Assembly: GCA_023382975.1 (NCBI GenBank)
Contig: JAHDXO010000008.1
Span: forward strand, 62,001-126,000
Length of the DNA stretch: 64,000 nucleotides
From: Pirellulaceae bacterium
GTDB taxonomy: Bacteria; Planctomycetota; Planctomycetia; Pirellulales; Pirellulaceae
Reading direction: 5' to 3'
Made by a program: the position numbers and the translations under genes. Within the stretch, counting starts at the first letter, position 1, and the number at the start of each line of letters is the position of its first letter. Below, piece after piece: positions 1 through 9,466 of the stretch. Below the pieces are notes generated by a model. It was not told the origin of the DNA, searched no databases, and was given only the letters and a program-made list of their open reading frames with translations.

Positions 1-1129
1 GTCCTTGGTACAGAATCGTTTTCCCCGGACTCTCTGCCAAACCGGCAAACAAACCGCCGATCATCGCCGAGTGAGCCCCGGCGGCGATCGCTTTGGTCAG
101 ATCGCCCGAGTAGCGAATGCCTCCGTCGGCAATGACGGGGACGTCGCTATCCTTGGCTGCTTTCGCCACTTCGTAAATCGCCGTGACCTGGGGAACCCCC
201 ACTCCCGAGACCACGCGGGTCGTGCAGATCGAACCGGGCCCAATCCCGACTTTCACGGCGTCGGCACCGGCTGCGATCAAGTCCTGGCATCCCTCCCTGG
301 TTGCCACGTTTCCCGCGACGACGTCGATGTCCCATCGCCGCTTGATTTCTCGTACTGTCTCGATCACGTTGGACGAATGACCGTGAGCGCTGTCGACGAT
401 AAGCACATCCACGTCTTTTTCGATAAGGCTTTGCGCTCGGTCGTAGTCCCTGACCCCGATGGCGGCTCCCACTCGCAAACGACCTTGCCGATCCTTGCAA
501 GCATTGGGGAACCGCTTCATCATGTCGATGTCTTTGATCGTGATCAGTCCTGTCAGAACATAATTTTCGTCAACCAGCAGAAGTTTCTCCACTTTTTTAG
601 CCGTTAAAATTTTCTCAGCCTCTTCAAGCGTTACTTCTCCCCTAGCTGTCACAAGGTTTTCTTTCGTCATAACCTCCGAAACCGGAATATTCGTCCGTTC
701 GAGAAACCGCAGGTCGCGGCGCGTCAAGATGCCAGCAAGCCGCCTGTCCGGGTAGGTAATGGGGATTCCCGAGACGTTGTGCTGATCCATCATGTGACGT
801 GCATCCGCCACGGCCGCGTCTGGTGGCAACGTGACGGGATCGAAAATGATGCCGTTCGCACTGCGTTTCACCCGGTTCACTTCTTCCGTCTGGGCATCGA
901 CCGACATGTTCTTGTGGATCACACCCAATCCACCGACTTTGGCTAGTGCGATTGCTAGCTCGCTTTCGGTAACCGTATCCATCGGCGAACTGACGAGTGG
1001 GATGTTCAGCGGGATCCGTTTGGTCAGTCTGGTTCGGACATCCACGTCGGCAGGTACGATCTCGCTGTACCGGGGAAGCAACAGGACATCGTCAAAGGTG
1101 ATTGCTAGCGGGGCGAATTTATTGTCCAT
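1..1129 (-). CDS. guaB: IMP dehydrogenase, C-terminus cut by window edge
   Basis: The reverse translation from the ATG at 1129 begins [20 protein letters not shown], the usual start of bacterial IMP dehydrogenase, which oxidises IMP to XMP with NAD in guanine nucleotide synthesis. About 376 residues are in the window. After the first barrel strands comes a tandem CBS region (roughly residues 95-215, with [10 protein letters not shown] and [10 protein letters not shown]). The barrel then resumes with [13 protein letters not shown] and the catalytic loop GSICTTR, whose cysteine forms the covalent XMP intermediate. The last visible part is [14 protein letters not shown]; the flap and C-terminus lie beyond base 1. 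The gene follows the ABC ATPase on the same strand with a 125-bp gap in which I see nothing. No strong ribosome-binding site precedes the ATG. The family call is secure. Confidence 0.96.
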   Translation of the reverse strand, partial: MDNKFAPLAITFDDVLLLPRYSEIVPADVDVRTRLTKRIPLNIPLVSSPMDTVTESELAIALAKVGGLGVIHKNMSVDAQTEEVNRVKRSANGIIFDPVTLPPDAAVADARHMMDQHNVSGIPITYPDRRLAGILTRRDLRFLERTNIPVSEVMTKENLVTARGEVTLEEAEKILTAKKVEKLLLVDENYVLTGLITIKDIDMMKRFPNACKDRQGRLRVGAAIGVRDYDRAQSLIEKDVDVLIVDSAHGHSSNVIETVREIKRRWDIDVVAGNVATREGCQDLIAAGADAVKVGIGPGSICTTRVVSGVGVPQVTAIYEVAKAAKDSDVPVIADGGIRYSGDLTKAIAAGAHSAMIGGLFAGLAESPGKTILYQG

Positions 1130-1254
1130 GAGAATCAAAGAGCGTTTGGAGGCAAGGAAGTTCAAGACGTTCGGCAAGCCAAGCATTATGGCGGCGCAAA
1201 CGGCTGCTGGCAACTTGCCCGGAGCGGAGACTGGGTTCGCTGGAATGCGCTGTC

Positions 1255-2265
1255 CTACGACCGCGCGTCCCGGAGAACCAAGCGCTGGTAGACGCTCTCG
1301 AGATCGTCTTCTTCGGGTTCCAGGCCCGTGATGGTAACCCCGTGCCGCTGAGCTTCGCGGAAGAAGATGCGGTTTGTCCATCCCTCAGACACCGTCACCT
1401 GGGCCTCGTTGCTGCACCGAGACGCGGTGACTTGGACACCCTGCTGGCGCAGTGCTTCGAGAAATCGATCGCCTGCGTCGCCGTCCCAGCGGAGCAGGTA
1501 GCTGCACGTCTTCAGCGAGCGAAGTTCGTCAAGCAGCCCGCTATGCAGCAGACGGCCCTGATCCAGAATCACTGCGTGGCGGCAGACTCGCTCGACGTCG
1601 CTCAACAGATGGCTGGACAACACCAATGCCTTGTTAGGTCGCGAGGCCAGCGCGCGCAGGACATTCAACATCGCGGTGCGGCCCTCCGGATCCAGGCCCG
1701 ATGTGGGCTCGTCCAACAGCAGCAGATCGGGGTCGTGGACCAGTGCGGCCGCCAGTTTCAAACGCTGCTTCATGCCGACCGAATACTCTTCCAGGCACCG
1801 GTAGCGGGCTTCGTCCAGTCCCAGGTAGGACAGTGTTTCGTGGGCTCGCCGCCAGGCTTGCCGCCCCGGCATCCCGGACAATTGTCCCGCCAACGCCACG
1901 TACTCGATCCCCTTCAGGCCCGGGATGAACGCTTCCCGCTCGGACATGTAACCGATCGCGCCTCGCAGGGCGATGCCGCTAGCACGGACATCCCGCCCCA
2001 GGACGCGAGCCGACCCGTGGCTTGGGCGGATCAGGCCGAGCAAGATTTGCATGAGCGTCGATTTTCCCGCCCCGTTTTGGCCGATCAATCCGATCGAAGC
2101 GACCGGGACGTCCAGCGTCAGATCGCGAATCGCCTCGACGCGTCCGTAGCGGTGCGTCACACCTCGCAACTCGATCAGGGAATCGGATGACGTCTTAGGC
2201 AATGCAGTCACAGGCAGCGTTCGTGATGGACCGGCATCTGTTCCGACTTCCGAGGCAGCGGTCAC
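1255..2265 (-). CDS. ABC transporter ATP-binding protein (ABC-2 exporter type)
   Basis: This is a 336-residue ATPase with Walker [10 protein letters not shown], signature [12 protein letters not shown], Walker B LLLLDEP, the D-loop SGLDPEG and the switch histidine in LSSHLLSD. The C-terminal 80 residues resemble the accessory region of NatA/CcmA-type exporters. I place the start at GTG 2265, not at the upstream in-frame start, because that GTG overlaps the lepA stop codon (GTGA, 4 bp), which implies translational coupling; the longer reading would run into lepA. No ABC permease lies next to it: guaB follows and lepA precedes, so its membrane partner must be elsewhere. The substrate cannot be told from sequence. 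Confidence 0.9.
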   Translation of the reverse strand: MTAASEVGTDAGPSRTLPVTALPKTSSDSLIELRGVTHRYGRVEAIRDLTLDVPVASIGLIGQNGAGKSTLMQILLGLIRPSHGSARVLGRDVRASGIALRGAIGYMSEREAFIPGLKGIEYVALAGQLSGMPGRQAWRRAHETLSYLGLDEARYRCLEEYSVGMKQRLKLAAALVHDPDLLLLDEPTSGLDPEGRTAMLNVLRALASRPNKALVLSSHLLSDVERVCRHAVILDQGRLLHSGLLDELRSLKTCSYLLRWDGDAGDRFLEALRQQGVQVTASRCSNEAQVTVSEGWTNRIFFREAQRHGVTITGLEPEEDDLESVYQRLVLRDARS

Positions 2266-4073
2266 TGGTCCGCACCTGTCTGAAGAACAGCCATGAATGC
2301 CTTCTGCGGGATGTCGACCTGTCCGATGGACTTCATGCGTTTCTTGCCTTCGCGTTGCTTCGCCCACAGTTTGCGTTTACGCGTGATGTCGCCCCCGTAG
2401 CACTTGGCGGTGACATTCTTGCGCATCGCGGGCACGGTTTCGCGGGCGATGATCCGCGAACCGATGGCGGCTTGAACGGCCACCTCGAACATGTGTCGGT
2501 CGATCTCCTCCTTCAGCTTCTTGACCACCGCTCGGCCGCGGCGGTCTGCGTCGGCGCGGTCGCAGATCACGCTCAGCGCGTCCACTCGGTTCCCGTTCAC
2601 CAGGATGTCCAACCGCACCAGATTCGCTGGAAAATAGCCGATCAACTCGTAGTCCATCGTGCCGTAGCCGCGAGTCGCACTCTTCAGTTTGTCGTACAGG
2701 TCGTAGATCACCTCGGCCAACGGCAGGTGGTACGTCAGCATCGCACGCGTCGTGGACAGGTACTCGGTTGCTTTCAGTTCGCCCCTGCGATCCTGGCACA
2801 ACTTCATGATCGTGCCGATGTACTCGGTCGGGACGATCAGGTTCACGCGCATGATCGGCTGCCGGAACTCTTCGATCATGCCGACGTCGGGAACCTCCTG
2901 GGGCCGATGGATCTCCACGACTTCTCCGCGTTTGGTCAGCACTTCGTACGTGACGTTCGGTGCCGTTTGAATCAAGTCGACGTCGGATTCCTGTTCGAGC
3001 CGCTGCTGGACGATCTCCATGTGCAGCAGCCCGAGGAAACCGCAGCGGAAGCCGAACCCTAGCGCTTCGCTGGTCTCCGCCTCGAATTCGAAACTGGGAT
3101 CGTTGATGGACAGCTTTTCCAAAGCGTCGCGCAGCTCGGCGAAATCCTGTCCGTCGGAAGGATAGAGGCCGCAGTACACCATGCGCTTGGGGCGCTTGTA
3201 GCCGGCCAGCGGTTGAGCGGCGCCCGGTCCGACGATGCTGATCGTGTCGCCGATCCGCACTTTGTCCAACGTCTTGATGTTGCAGATCACGTAGCCCACT
3301 TGCCCGGCCTGCAACTGGGCGCAAGGCCGGGGACGAGGCGAGAATTGCCCCAGTTCGAGGACTTCGTACGTCGAATCGACCTGGAGAAACCGTATCCGCT
3401 GTCCCTGCCGGATCACGCCGTTCATCACCCGGACGTAGGTGATAGCGCCGCGGTACGAATCATAGTGCGAATCGAACACCATCGCTTGCAGCGGCCCCTC
3501 GGGATCGCCGGTCGGCGGCGGGATGCGATCGACCAAGGCTTCGAGCAGCGGCTGAACGCCGAATCCAGTCTTGCCGCTGACCCGCAGCACTTCGTCCCCG
3601 CTGATGCCCAGGCTGTGCTCGATCTCTTCGATCACTTCCTCGGGCCGGGCGTGCTTCAGGTCGATCTTGTTGATCGCCGGCACGATCACCAGATTGTGCT
3701 CCAACGCCATGTAGGCGTTCGCCAGTGTTTGGGCTTCGACTCCCTGAAAAGCATCGACCAGCAGCAACGCACCTTCGCAGCAGGCCAGAGAGCGCGACAC
3801 CTCGTACTGGAAATCGACGTGCCCGGGCGTATCGATCAAGTTCAGTTCGTACGTTTGGCCGCGCAGCTTGTAGCGCAGCGCGACAGCCCGGGCCTTGATC
3901 GTAATGCCCCGTGCCCGCTCCAATTCCATATCGTCCAGCATTTGGTCGCGCATCTCGCGCTGGCTGACCGTGCCGGTTGTCTCAAGCAACCGGTCGGCCA
4001 GCGTACTCTTGCCATGGTCGATGTGGGCAATGATGCAGAAGTTGCGGATGTGGCGACAATTGAGACTCGACAC
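2262..4073 (-). CDS. lepA: Elongation factor 4 (LepA), ribosomal back-translocase
   Basis: At 603 residues this is full length for LepA/EF4, the translational GTPase that acts on stalled or mis-translocated ribosomes. G1 is AHIDHGKST (residues 16-24), G3 DTPGHVDF and G4 NKID. The LepA-specific C-terminal domain is present, with VTAKCYGGDITRKRKLWAKQ. Translation starts at GTG 4073, one base after the fabI stop; no ATG lies before the P-loop, so the GTG is the sensible start. The stop overlaps the GTG of the ABC ATPase gene by 4 bp. The order fabI-lepA-ABC on the minus strand looks like one transcription unit. Confidence 0.97.
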   Translation of the reverse strand: MSSLNCRHIRNFCIIAHIDHGKSTLADRLLETTGTVSQREMRDQMLDDMELERARGITIKARAVALRYKLRGQTYELNLIDTPGHVDFQYEVSRSLACCEGALLLVDAFQGVEAQTLANAYMALEHNLVIVPAINKIDLKHARPEEVIEEIEHSLGISGDEVLRVSGKTGFGVQPLLEALVDRIPPPTGDPEGPLQAMVFDSHYDSYRGAITYVRVMNGVIRQGQRIRFLQVDSTYEVLELGQFSPRPRPCAQLQAGQVGYVICNIKTLDKVRIGDTISIVGPGAAQPLAGYKRPKRMVYCGLYPSDGQDFAELRDALEKLSINDPSFEFEAETSEALGFGFRCGFLGLLHMEIVQQRLEQESDVDLIQTAPNVTYEVLTKRGEVVEIHRPQEVPDVGMIEEFRQPIMRVNLIVPTEYIGTIMKLCQDRRGELKATEYLSTTRAMLTYHLPLAEVIYDLYDKLKSATRGYGTMDYELIGYFPANLVRLDILVNGNRVDALSVICDRADADRRGRAVVKKLKEEIDRHMFEVAVQAAIGSRIIARETVPAMRKNVTAKCYGGDITRKRKLWAKQREGKKRMKSIGQVDIPQKAFMAVLQTGADQ

Positions 4074-4074
4074 G

Positions 4075-4920
4075 CTAGATCAAAGCTCCCGCTTCCGCTG
4101 GCGGATCTCGCATGGCGTCCAACAAACGACCCGGAGATCCCATGATGTTGTAACCGCCGTCGACGTGCAGCGTCTCGCCCGTGATTCCGTCGGACATTTC
4201 GGACAGCAGGAACGCGCCGGTTCGTCCAACCTCCTTGTGAGTGATGTTTCGGCCCAGCGGAGACATGAACCGGTACAACTGCAACATCTCGTTCACCCCG
4301 GCAGCCGTTCCCGCCAGCGTCTTCAGCGGCCCGGCACTCAGTGCGTTGACCCGTATCCCTCGCTGCCCCAGATCGTAGGCCAGGTACCGTACCGACGCTT
4401 CCAATGCTGCTTTGCAGATGCCCATGACATTGTACCCCGGCACGCACTTCTCGCCGCCGAAGTAACTCATCGCCGCAATCGCGCCTCGGCGGCTCATGAT
4501 GTCCTTCGCCGCGTTGCACACGGCGATCAGACTGTACACACTGATGTCCATCGCTAGCTTGAATCCGGCGCGGCTGGTCTCGACCGTCGGTCGGTTTAGA
4601 TCGTCGCGGTCGGCGAATGCAATCGAATGCAGCAGAAAATCGATCGACCCGAACGTGTCGGCGGCCAAATGCATGACGTGGGCGATCTGGTCATCGTCCT
4701 GAACGTTCAGCGGCACCAGGAATTTCGCCTGCGGATACCCCTCCAGACACATCGCTACCCGGCGACGGTTCTTCTGCTTGTCGTCTTCCGGGCGATCAGG
4801 CAGATGAGTGAAACCGCACTCGCCACCCTGGTCCATAATCGTCTTGGCGATCGCCCATGCGATGGAACGATCGTTCGCAACCCCCAGAATTAGTCCTTTT
4901 TTGCCTTCGAACAGGGCCAT
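4075..4920 (-). CDS. fabI: Enoyl-[acyl-carrier-protein] reductase [NADH]
   Basis: This 281-residue short-chain dehydrogenase of the FabI class catalyses the last reduction of each fatty-acid elongation cycle. The dinucleotide-binding segment GVANDRSIAWAIA near the N-terminus and the pair of tyrosines before the catalytic lysine (SYFGGEK...GYNVMGICK, Y-x6-K) are typical, as is the C-terminal HVDGGYNIMG. I use the ATG at 4920 (MALFEGKKG) over the ATG seven codons upstream because AAGGAG lies 6 bases before it. It leads the fabI-lepA-ABC run. A second, divergent FabI-like gene is at 45180-45983. Confidence 0.95.
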   Translation of the reverse strand: MALFEGKKGLILGVANDRSIAWAIAKTIMDQGGECGFTHLPDRPEDDKQKNRRRVAMCLEGYPQAKFLVPLNVQDDDQIAHVMHLAADTFGSIDFLLHSIAFADRDDLNRPTVETSRAGFKLAMDISVYSLIAVCNAAKDIMSRRGAIAAMSYFGGEKCVPGYNVMGICKAALEASVRYLAYDLGQRGIRVNALSAGPLKTLAGTAAGVNEMLQLYRFMSPLGRNITHKEVGRTGAFLLSEMSDGITGETLHVDGGYNIMGSPGRLLDAMRDPPAEAGALI

Positions 4921-5358
4921 CCGGCTCTCCTTGACGCACAAGCGGTATCTTCAGTTTCTTCGCTAGAGTCCATAAAGATAATGCCTTACGGCAAATTGTG
5001 CCATTCCGGTTGGCGTGCGATCCATGCAGAATTCCCCGCTCGAACCGTAAACAGTTCGCGGAAAGACAGGACAAATCCTCCGCAGCAGACAAGGTTCTTC
5101 GAGTTGGCTTAATTCTCACGTAGTAAGATCAACCGTCTTGTCAGAAGATCGCAGGCGAGTCGAATTCCCTAATCGAGTGGTTTTGTAGCGCAATGGTAGG
5201 GAGATAGGGCACCAGCCATCCAGACGCAGTGGGCGCACCGTGCGTCCCAGTCCGTCCGGAAAGTACGAGCGGCTCGTAGACCGTTCTTGGCAAGCTGCCT
5301 AGAATCTGTGGCAACGATCTCTTCACCTGGCACTTGGATTCCACGCACTAGGTCAATC
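4921..5358. other. Divergent intergenic region between fabI and the nfeD-like gene
   Basis: This stretch of 438 bases has no convincing gene. It must hold the promoters for fabI (leftward) and the NfeD-like gene (rightward), but I could not pick a confident -35/-10 pair for either. A short segment near 5185 resembles a tRNA D-arm, yet no T-arm or acceptor stem follows. The short ORFs on both strands lack ribosome-binding sites and recognisable protein character. Confidence 0.5.
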
Positions 5359-6906
5359 ATGTTGCTAGCTGCAATTACCACGGTTCGACGGTCGCCGCGT
5401 GCGAGACTGCTGGCACTGGCATTGACGCTACCGTTCGTGTTGCTTGGAAGGGGGCAGGCTGAGGAAGATCCCGAGATCCCTGAGGTTGACCGGTACGAGA
5501 AAGGCATCGTGATTCGCTTCGAGGGCATGATCACTCCTCTACTGGAGCAGTTCATCTACCGTCAGCTAACGGTTGCCGAACGACACGGAGCGGATCTGGT
5601 CATTGTCGAAATCGACAGTGCCGGAGGACTCGTCGATCCCAGTTTCAACATCGCGCGGGCGCTGCGCGACGTAGACTGGGCGCACACGGTGGCGTTTGTT
5701 CCTCGCGAGGCGCTCAGCGGAGCAGCCGTGGTCGCACTCGGTTGCGATCGCATCTATCTGCATCCGGATGCCGCCTTGGGCGACGTCGGCGTGATGACGG
5801 TCGGCCGGGATTCGCTGTTCCGGTACGCCGAGGAAAAAATCCGTACGCACGTGGCCACCCAATTGCGCGACTTGGCCGAAGCGGGCGGACGACCACCCGC
5901 GTTGGCCGAAGCGATGGTCAACATGGATCTGATCGTGTACGAAGTGACCAACCGAGAAACGGGCGAACGGACGTTCATGTCGGACGCCGAGATTGAGTCG
6001 TCCGCCGATCCGGCGGTGTGGGAAAAGGGCAAGCCGGTATTCGAGAGCCGAGAGAAGCATTTTTTGGAAGTCAACGGGCTGCGCGCCGTCGAGTTGCAGT
6101 TGGCCGACGGCAACGCCAGGGATCTGTCGGAATTGACCGGCATTCTCGAGTTGACCGGTCAACCTCGCATCCTCCGCCCCACGGGAATCGATACGGCGGT
6201 GTTTATCCTCAATCTGCCTTTCGTCACCGGTTTGCTGTTCGTGGTCGGATTGGTGGCGTTGTACGTCGAGTTCAGCGCGCCGGGCATCAGCATCGGTGGC
6301 CTGATCGCGTTGTTGTGCTTCGCGCTGTTCTTCTGGAGCCGGTTTTTGGGTGGCACGGCCGAAGTGCTGGAGGTCGTGCTGTTCCTGGCGGGCGTGCTGT
6401 TTCTGGCTGTTGAAATCTTTGTCCTGCCCGGCTTCGGCGTCGCGGGCATTACGGGCATGTTGCTGATCGTCGCCGGCCTAGTGATGGCCAGCCAGGATTT
6501 CGTCATTCCCCAAACGCCGCGGCAGGTCGAGTCGCTGAGCGTGTCGATGCTGGTTGTGGTTTCGTCGGCAGCCGTGTTTTTGATCGCGGCATCGGTGTTG
6601 AGCCGCTACTTTGGATCGTTGCCGATCGTCAACCGCCTCGTGCTGAAACCGGTATCGGACAGTCAGGCCGAGGGTGGCGTGCGTCTCACGGCGGAAGGCA
6701 AGCCGCTGCCAAGCATTCCGAGTGGCGTCAGTGTGGGCGACTGGGGCGTCGCCTTGACCCCGTTGCGACCGGCCGGCAAAGCGCGCTTTGGCGACGAGAT
6801 GCTGGACGTCTTGACCGACGGTACCTTTGTCGCCGCTGGCCGTCCGATTCGTATCGTCGAAATGCTGGGCGCCGAAATTCTGGTCAGCGATGTGGAATCG
6901 AGCTGA
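5359..6906 (+). CDS. NfeD family membrane-bound ClpP-class serine protease
   Basis: This 515-residue protein has the long-form NfeD architecture. An N-terminal signal or anchor (ARLLALALTLPFVLL) is followed by a ClpP-like periplasmic domain with IVEIDSAGGLVD, the nucleophile candidate in EALSGAAVVAL and a lysine in EEKIRTHVATQLRDLAE matching the Ser-Lys dyad of the family. A cluster of four to six transmembrane segments follows (about residues 275-440), then a C-terminal OB-fold (SVGDWGVALTPLRPAGKARF). Such proteins are thought to act with stomatin-like partners in membrane quality control; no stomatin gene is adjacent here. I chose ATG 5359, which starts the signal, over an upstream ATG 24 codons earlier with no protein character. 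The ribosome-binding site is weak. Confidence 0.88.
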   Translation: MLLAAITTVRRSPRARLLALALTLPFVLLGRGQAEEDPEIPEVDRYEKGIVIRFEGMITPLLEQFIYRQLTVAERHGADLVIVEIDSAGGLVDPSFNIARALRDVDWAHTVAFVPREALSGAAVVALGCDRIYLHPDAALGDVGVMTVGRDSLFRYAEEKIRTHVATQLRDLAEAGGRPPALAEAMVNMDLIVYEVTNRETGERTFMSDAEIESSADPAVWEKGKPVFESREKHFLEVNGLRAVELQLADGNARDLSELTGILELTGQPRILRPTGIDTAVFILNLPFVTGLLFVVGLVALYVEFSAPGISIGGLIALLCFALFFWSRFLGGTAEVLEVVLFLAGVLFLAVEIFVLPGFGVAGITGMLLIVAGLVMASQDFVIPQTPRQVESLSVSMLVVVSSAAVFLIAASVLSRYFGSLPIVNRLVLKPVSDSQAEGGVRLTAEGKPLPSIPSGVSVGDWGVALTPLRPAGKARFGDEMLDVLTDGTFVAAGRPIRIVEMLGAEILVSDVESS

Positions 6907-7006
6907 ATCGTCCGCAGCCGCCTTCCGCTTGTCGTGAAACGAGTCAGGCAGACGCAGGGGCTGCCGATTTCGCGACTGTTGTGGCGTACATGAATACGTC
7001 AAATGG

Positions 7007-7036
7007 AACGGCGGACGCGTTGGGGCGTCCGCCGTT
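7007..7036. terminator. Hairpin between convergent nfeD-like and hcp genes
   Basis: A perfect 12-bp stem (7007-7018 with 7025-7036, six-base loop) lies in the 154-bp gap where the NfeD-like gene and hcp converge, 24 bases past the hcp stop. It is symmetric, so it could end transcription from both sides, although neither side has a long run of T. Confidence 0.7.
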
Positions 7037-7060
7037 TACAGAATTCCATCGTCTGCGTAA

Positions 7061-8722
7061 TCAGCCCAGGATGGTGGCCAAATCTTCTTCCGCCGTTTTG
7101 ATCGGCATGATGTTGAACTTCTCCACCAGCACGTCCAGCACCGGCGGCGTAACGAAAGCGGGCAAACGCGGCCCTAGGCGGACGTTCTTGATGCCCAGAT
7201 GCAGCAACGTCAGCAGGACCGCTACCGCCTTCTGTTCGTACCAGCTCACGATCAGCGACAACGGCAGATCGTTCACGCCGCAGTTGAACGCGCTGGCCAG
7301 GGCCGACGCGATCTGGATGGCCGAATAGGCATCGTTGCACTGGCCGACGTCCAGCAGACGAGGAATGCCGCCGATGTCGCCGAACTCCAGCTTGTTGAAG
7401 CGGAACTTTCCGCAAGCCAGCGTCAAGATCACGCAATCGTCCGGCACGGCCTGGGTGAAGTCGGTATAGTAGTTGCGTCCCAACTCGGCCCCATCACAGC
7501 CGCCTACCAGGAAGAAGTGCCGGATTTGCCCCGCCTTGACTGCTTCGATCACCTTGTCGGCGACGCCCAGCACGGCATCGTGCCCGAAGCCGACCAAGAT
7601 CGTTTTCTCGGGGGCGTCTTCCTCGAATCCGGGAGCGGCCAGGGCGGCCTCGATCACCGGGCTGAAATCCCGCTCGGTACCGATGTGAGCCACGCCCGGC
7701 CAGGCGACCATGCCGCTGGTGAAAATCCGACCGATGTAGTCCTCCTTGGGCTTCTGGATGCAATTGGTCGTCATCAGGATGGCGCCGGGGAATTGAGAGA
7801 ACTCGCGCTTTTGATCCTGCCAAGCGCCGCCATAGTTGCCGACCAAGTGCGGATACTTCTTCAGTTCCGGGTAGGCGTGGCAGGGCAGCATCTCGCCGTG
7901 CGTGTAGATGTTGATGCCCTTGCCTTCGGTCTGCCGCAGCAACTCGGCCAAGTCGGCCAGATCGTGCCCGGAAACCAGGATGCACTTGCCTTTGACGGGT
8001 GTGACCCGGACCGCGGTCGGCTGCTGCTTGCCAAACGTGCCGGTATTCGCCTCGTAAAGCAGTTCCATCACTTGCAGGTTGAGTTCGCCCACCCGCAACG
8101 CCCAGCCTAACAGCTCGTCGACCGACGGATTCGGCTTGGTCAGGAAATCCAGGCATTCGTGAACGCCGGCATACACTTCAGCCCGCTCGCGTCCCAGAAC
8201 GGCGGCGTGTTCGGCGTAGGCCGCTGCGCCTTTGAGCCCGTACAGAACCAGTTCCTGCAAGCCCACGATGTCTTCCGAAAGCTCGTTCCGGCGAGCGGCG
8301 ATGGAAACCAGCCGTCCCTGCCCGACCAATCCGGGAATATCGGAAGCGGGCTGCCAAGTCGTCGGGCCATTCAAGCTGGCCGGCGCCGAACCACTGGCCC
8401 GGCAAGCATCCTCGTACAACTGGCGGGCCCGGTCACGGATTCTGGCGGCGTCCTGCAGATGAACCTGCAAACGAGCCGGGTCAAAGTCCACGTTCGTGAC
8501 GGTGGCAAACAGGGCTTCGATTACAAACCGATCGACTTCCGCATCGATCTTGCCGAGATGCCGTGCGCGGTGCGCGAGGATCGAGATCCCTTTGGTGGCG
8601 TGAATCAACAGGTCTTGAAGGGCGGCCGTTTCGGGATCCTTGCCGCAAATACCGATGTCGATACAACCAGTGTTGTGGGCGGTCTGCTCGCACTGGTAAC
8701 AAAACATGTCGAGCGTTTGCAT
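7061..8722 (-). CDS. hcp: Hybrid cluster protein (hydroxylamine reductase-type)
   Basis: This 553-residue protein matches the hybrid cluster protein family, Fe-S enzymes tied to nitric oxide and hydroxylamine detoxification under low oxygen. The N-terminal cysteines C8, C11, C20 and C26 (CX2CX8CX5C) bind the cubane. Expected hybrid-cluster ligands appear in [30 protein letters not shown] and QCNDAYSAI. The start is ATG 8722 ([11 protein letters not shown]), eight bases after AAGGAG; the longer ORF reading has no family similarity upstream. The gene lies downstream of an Rrf2-type regulator on the same strand, with an FNR-like dyad between them, and a YgbA-type gene is divergent from the regulator. 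Confidence 0.96.
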   Translation of the reverse strand: MQTLDMFCYQCEQTAHNTGCIDIGICGKDPETAALQDLLIHATKGISILAHRARHLGKIDAEVDRFVIEALFATVTNVDFDPARLQVHLQDAARIRDRARQLYEDACRASGSAPASLNGPTTWQPASDIPGLVGQGRLVSIAARRNELSEDIVGLQELVLYGLKGAAAYAEHAAVLGRERAEVYAGVHECLDFLTKPNPSVDELLGWALRVGELNLQVMELLYEANTGTFGKQQPTAVRVTPVKGKCILVSGHDLADLAELLRQTEGKGINIYTHGEMLPCHAYPELKKYPHLVGNYGGAWQDQKREFSQFPGAILMTTNCIQKPKEDYIGRIFTSGMVAWPGVAHIGTERDFSPVIEAALAAPGFEEDAPEKTILVGFGHDAVLGVADKVIEAVKAGQIRHFFLVGGCDGAELGRNYYTDFTQAVPDDCVILTLACGKFRFNKLEFGDIGGIPRLLDVGQCNDAYSAIQIASALASAFNCGVNDLPLSLIVSWYEQKAVAVLLTLLHLGIKNVRLGPRLPAFVTPPVLDVLVEKFNIMPIKTAEEDLATILG

Positions 8723-8873
8723 GACGATCTCTCCTTGGGGGTGAAGCGTAACACGGTTCAATCTGCGCTTCGAACGCAGACGTTTTTCGGATGTTGGAGA
8801 CTCCTTCGCCGGACTAGGGAAAGAGCGGCATGGGATCTTCGCAAAATCTGCTGCCTCGAAGCTGTCTGAGCCA

Positions 8874-8915
8874 AGTATCGGAGCCAGCGGCTCCACTTGC
8901 CTTGACCCAGATCAA
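8874..8915 (-). promoter_or_regulatory. FNR/CRP-family operator and promoter for hcp
   Basis: The dyad TTGACCCAGATCAA at 8902-8915 differs from the FNR consensus TTGAT-N4-ATCAA at one position. On the hcp strand a GATACT hexamer (8879-8874) lies 32 bp downstream, centre to centre. That is the spacing of a class II FNR promoter (box near -41.5, -10 box following), so transcription would begin near 8867 with a leader of about 145 bases. The sequence match and spacing are seen directly; the activator and oxygen or NO control are inferred. Confidence 0.6.
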
Positions 8916-8950
8916 TTCCGGAGTTTTTTTTCTGGCGTCCGCATCGATTC

Positions 8951-9376
8951 TCAGGCGACGGTGTCGCACAGCGGCGATGTCGTTTCGGACGGATCGAGCA
9001 CCTGGGCGACCGTCAACCGCTGAAACGACGCTTCCATCATGGCAAACGCCTTGTCCAACTCGCGATGCAGCGGACAAAGGTCGCTATGGGATTCCAAACC
9101 CAGCGGACACATACGGATTCGCTCGATGGACCCGACCGCATTGACCACGTCCAGGATCGAAACGACTTCGGCCGACATCGTCAGTGCATAACCGCCGCCC
9201 GGACCGGACTGGGAACAAACCAATCCCGCCTTGACCAAATCCTGGAGCACTTTGTGCAGGTAGCGCCGCGGCACCTGGGTCGCCTTGGCAAGCTGATCGG
9301 CCGATTGCCGCTGGTTCGGCGTACGCGCCAAACAGACGACAGCCCGCAACCCATATTCAGTAGTCTTTGCCAGCAT
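8951..9376 (-). CDS. Rrf2 family transcriptional regulator (NsrR/IscR-like)
   Basis: This 141-residue protein opens with MLAKTTEYGLRAVVCLA, the characteristic Rrf2 winged-helix start, and continues with the recognition region VPRRYLHKVLQDLVKAGLV and the wing SGPGGGYAL. The cluster-binding loop reads RMCPLGLESHSDLCPLH: the first and last cysteines (C90, C101) are present, but where NsrR has its middle cysteine there is glutamate 95. ATG 9376 follows GGAG by six bases; the longer ORF upstream is not Rrf2-like. The gene lies between hcp and a divergent YgbA-type gene, both families linked to NO stress, so a role as NO- or redox-sensing repressor of these genes is inferred. Confidence 0.88.
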   Translation of the reverse strand: MLAKTTEYGLRAVVCLARTPNQRQSADQLAKATQVPRRYLHKVLQDLVKAGLVCSQSGPGGGYALTMSAEVVSILDVVNAVGSIERIRMCPLGLESHSDLCPLHRELDKAFAMMEASFQRLTVAQVLDPSETTSPLCDTVA

Positions 9377-9439
9377 TTTCTTCTCCAGCCGAGATTCTAC
9401 ACCTTGACGTAAACGATGCAAGTGGTAAGATCCAGAATC

Positions 9440-9450
9440 CTGTATAACAG
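9440..9450. promoter_or_regulatory. Possible operator dyad between rrf2 and ygbA-like genes
   Basis: In the 90-bp divergent gap a short dyad CTGTATAACAG lies 16 bases before the ygbA-like ATG, in the most AT-rich part of the gap. Rrf2 regulators often bind such dyads over their own promoters. The repeat is only 11 bp, so this is weak evidence. Confidence 0.3.
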
Positions 9451-9466
9451 CATGTAGATTAAACTC

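Noticed and set aside
5183..5225. tRNA-like segment (TGTAGCGCAATGGTAGGGA)
   Set aside because: It resembles a D-arm, but no anticodon stem, T-arm with GGTTCGA or acceptor pairing can be built around it.
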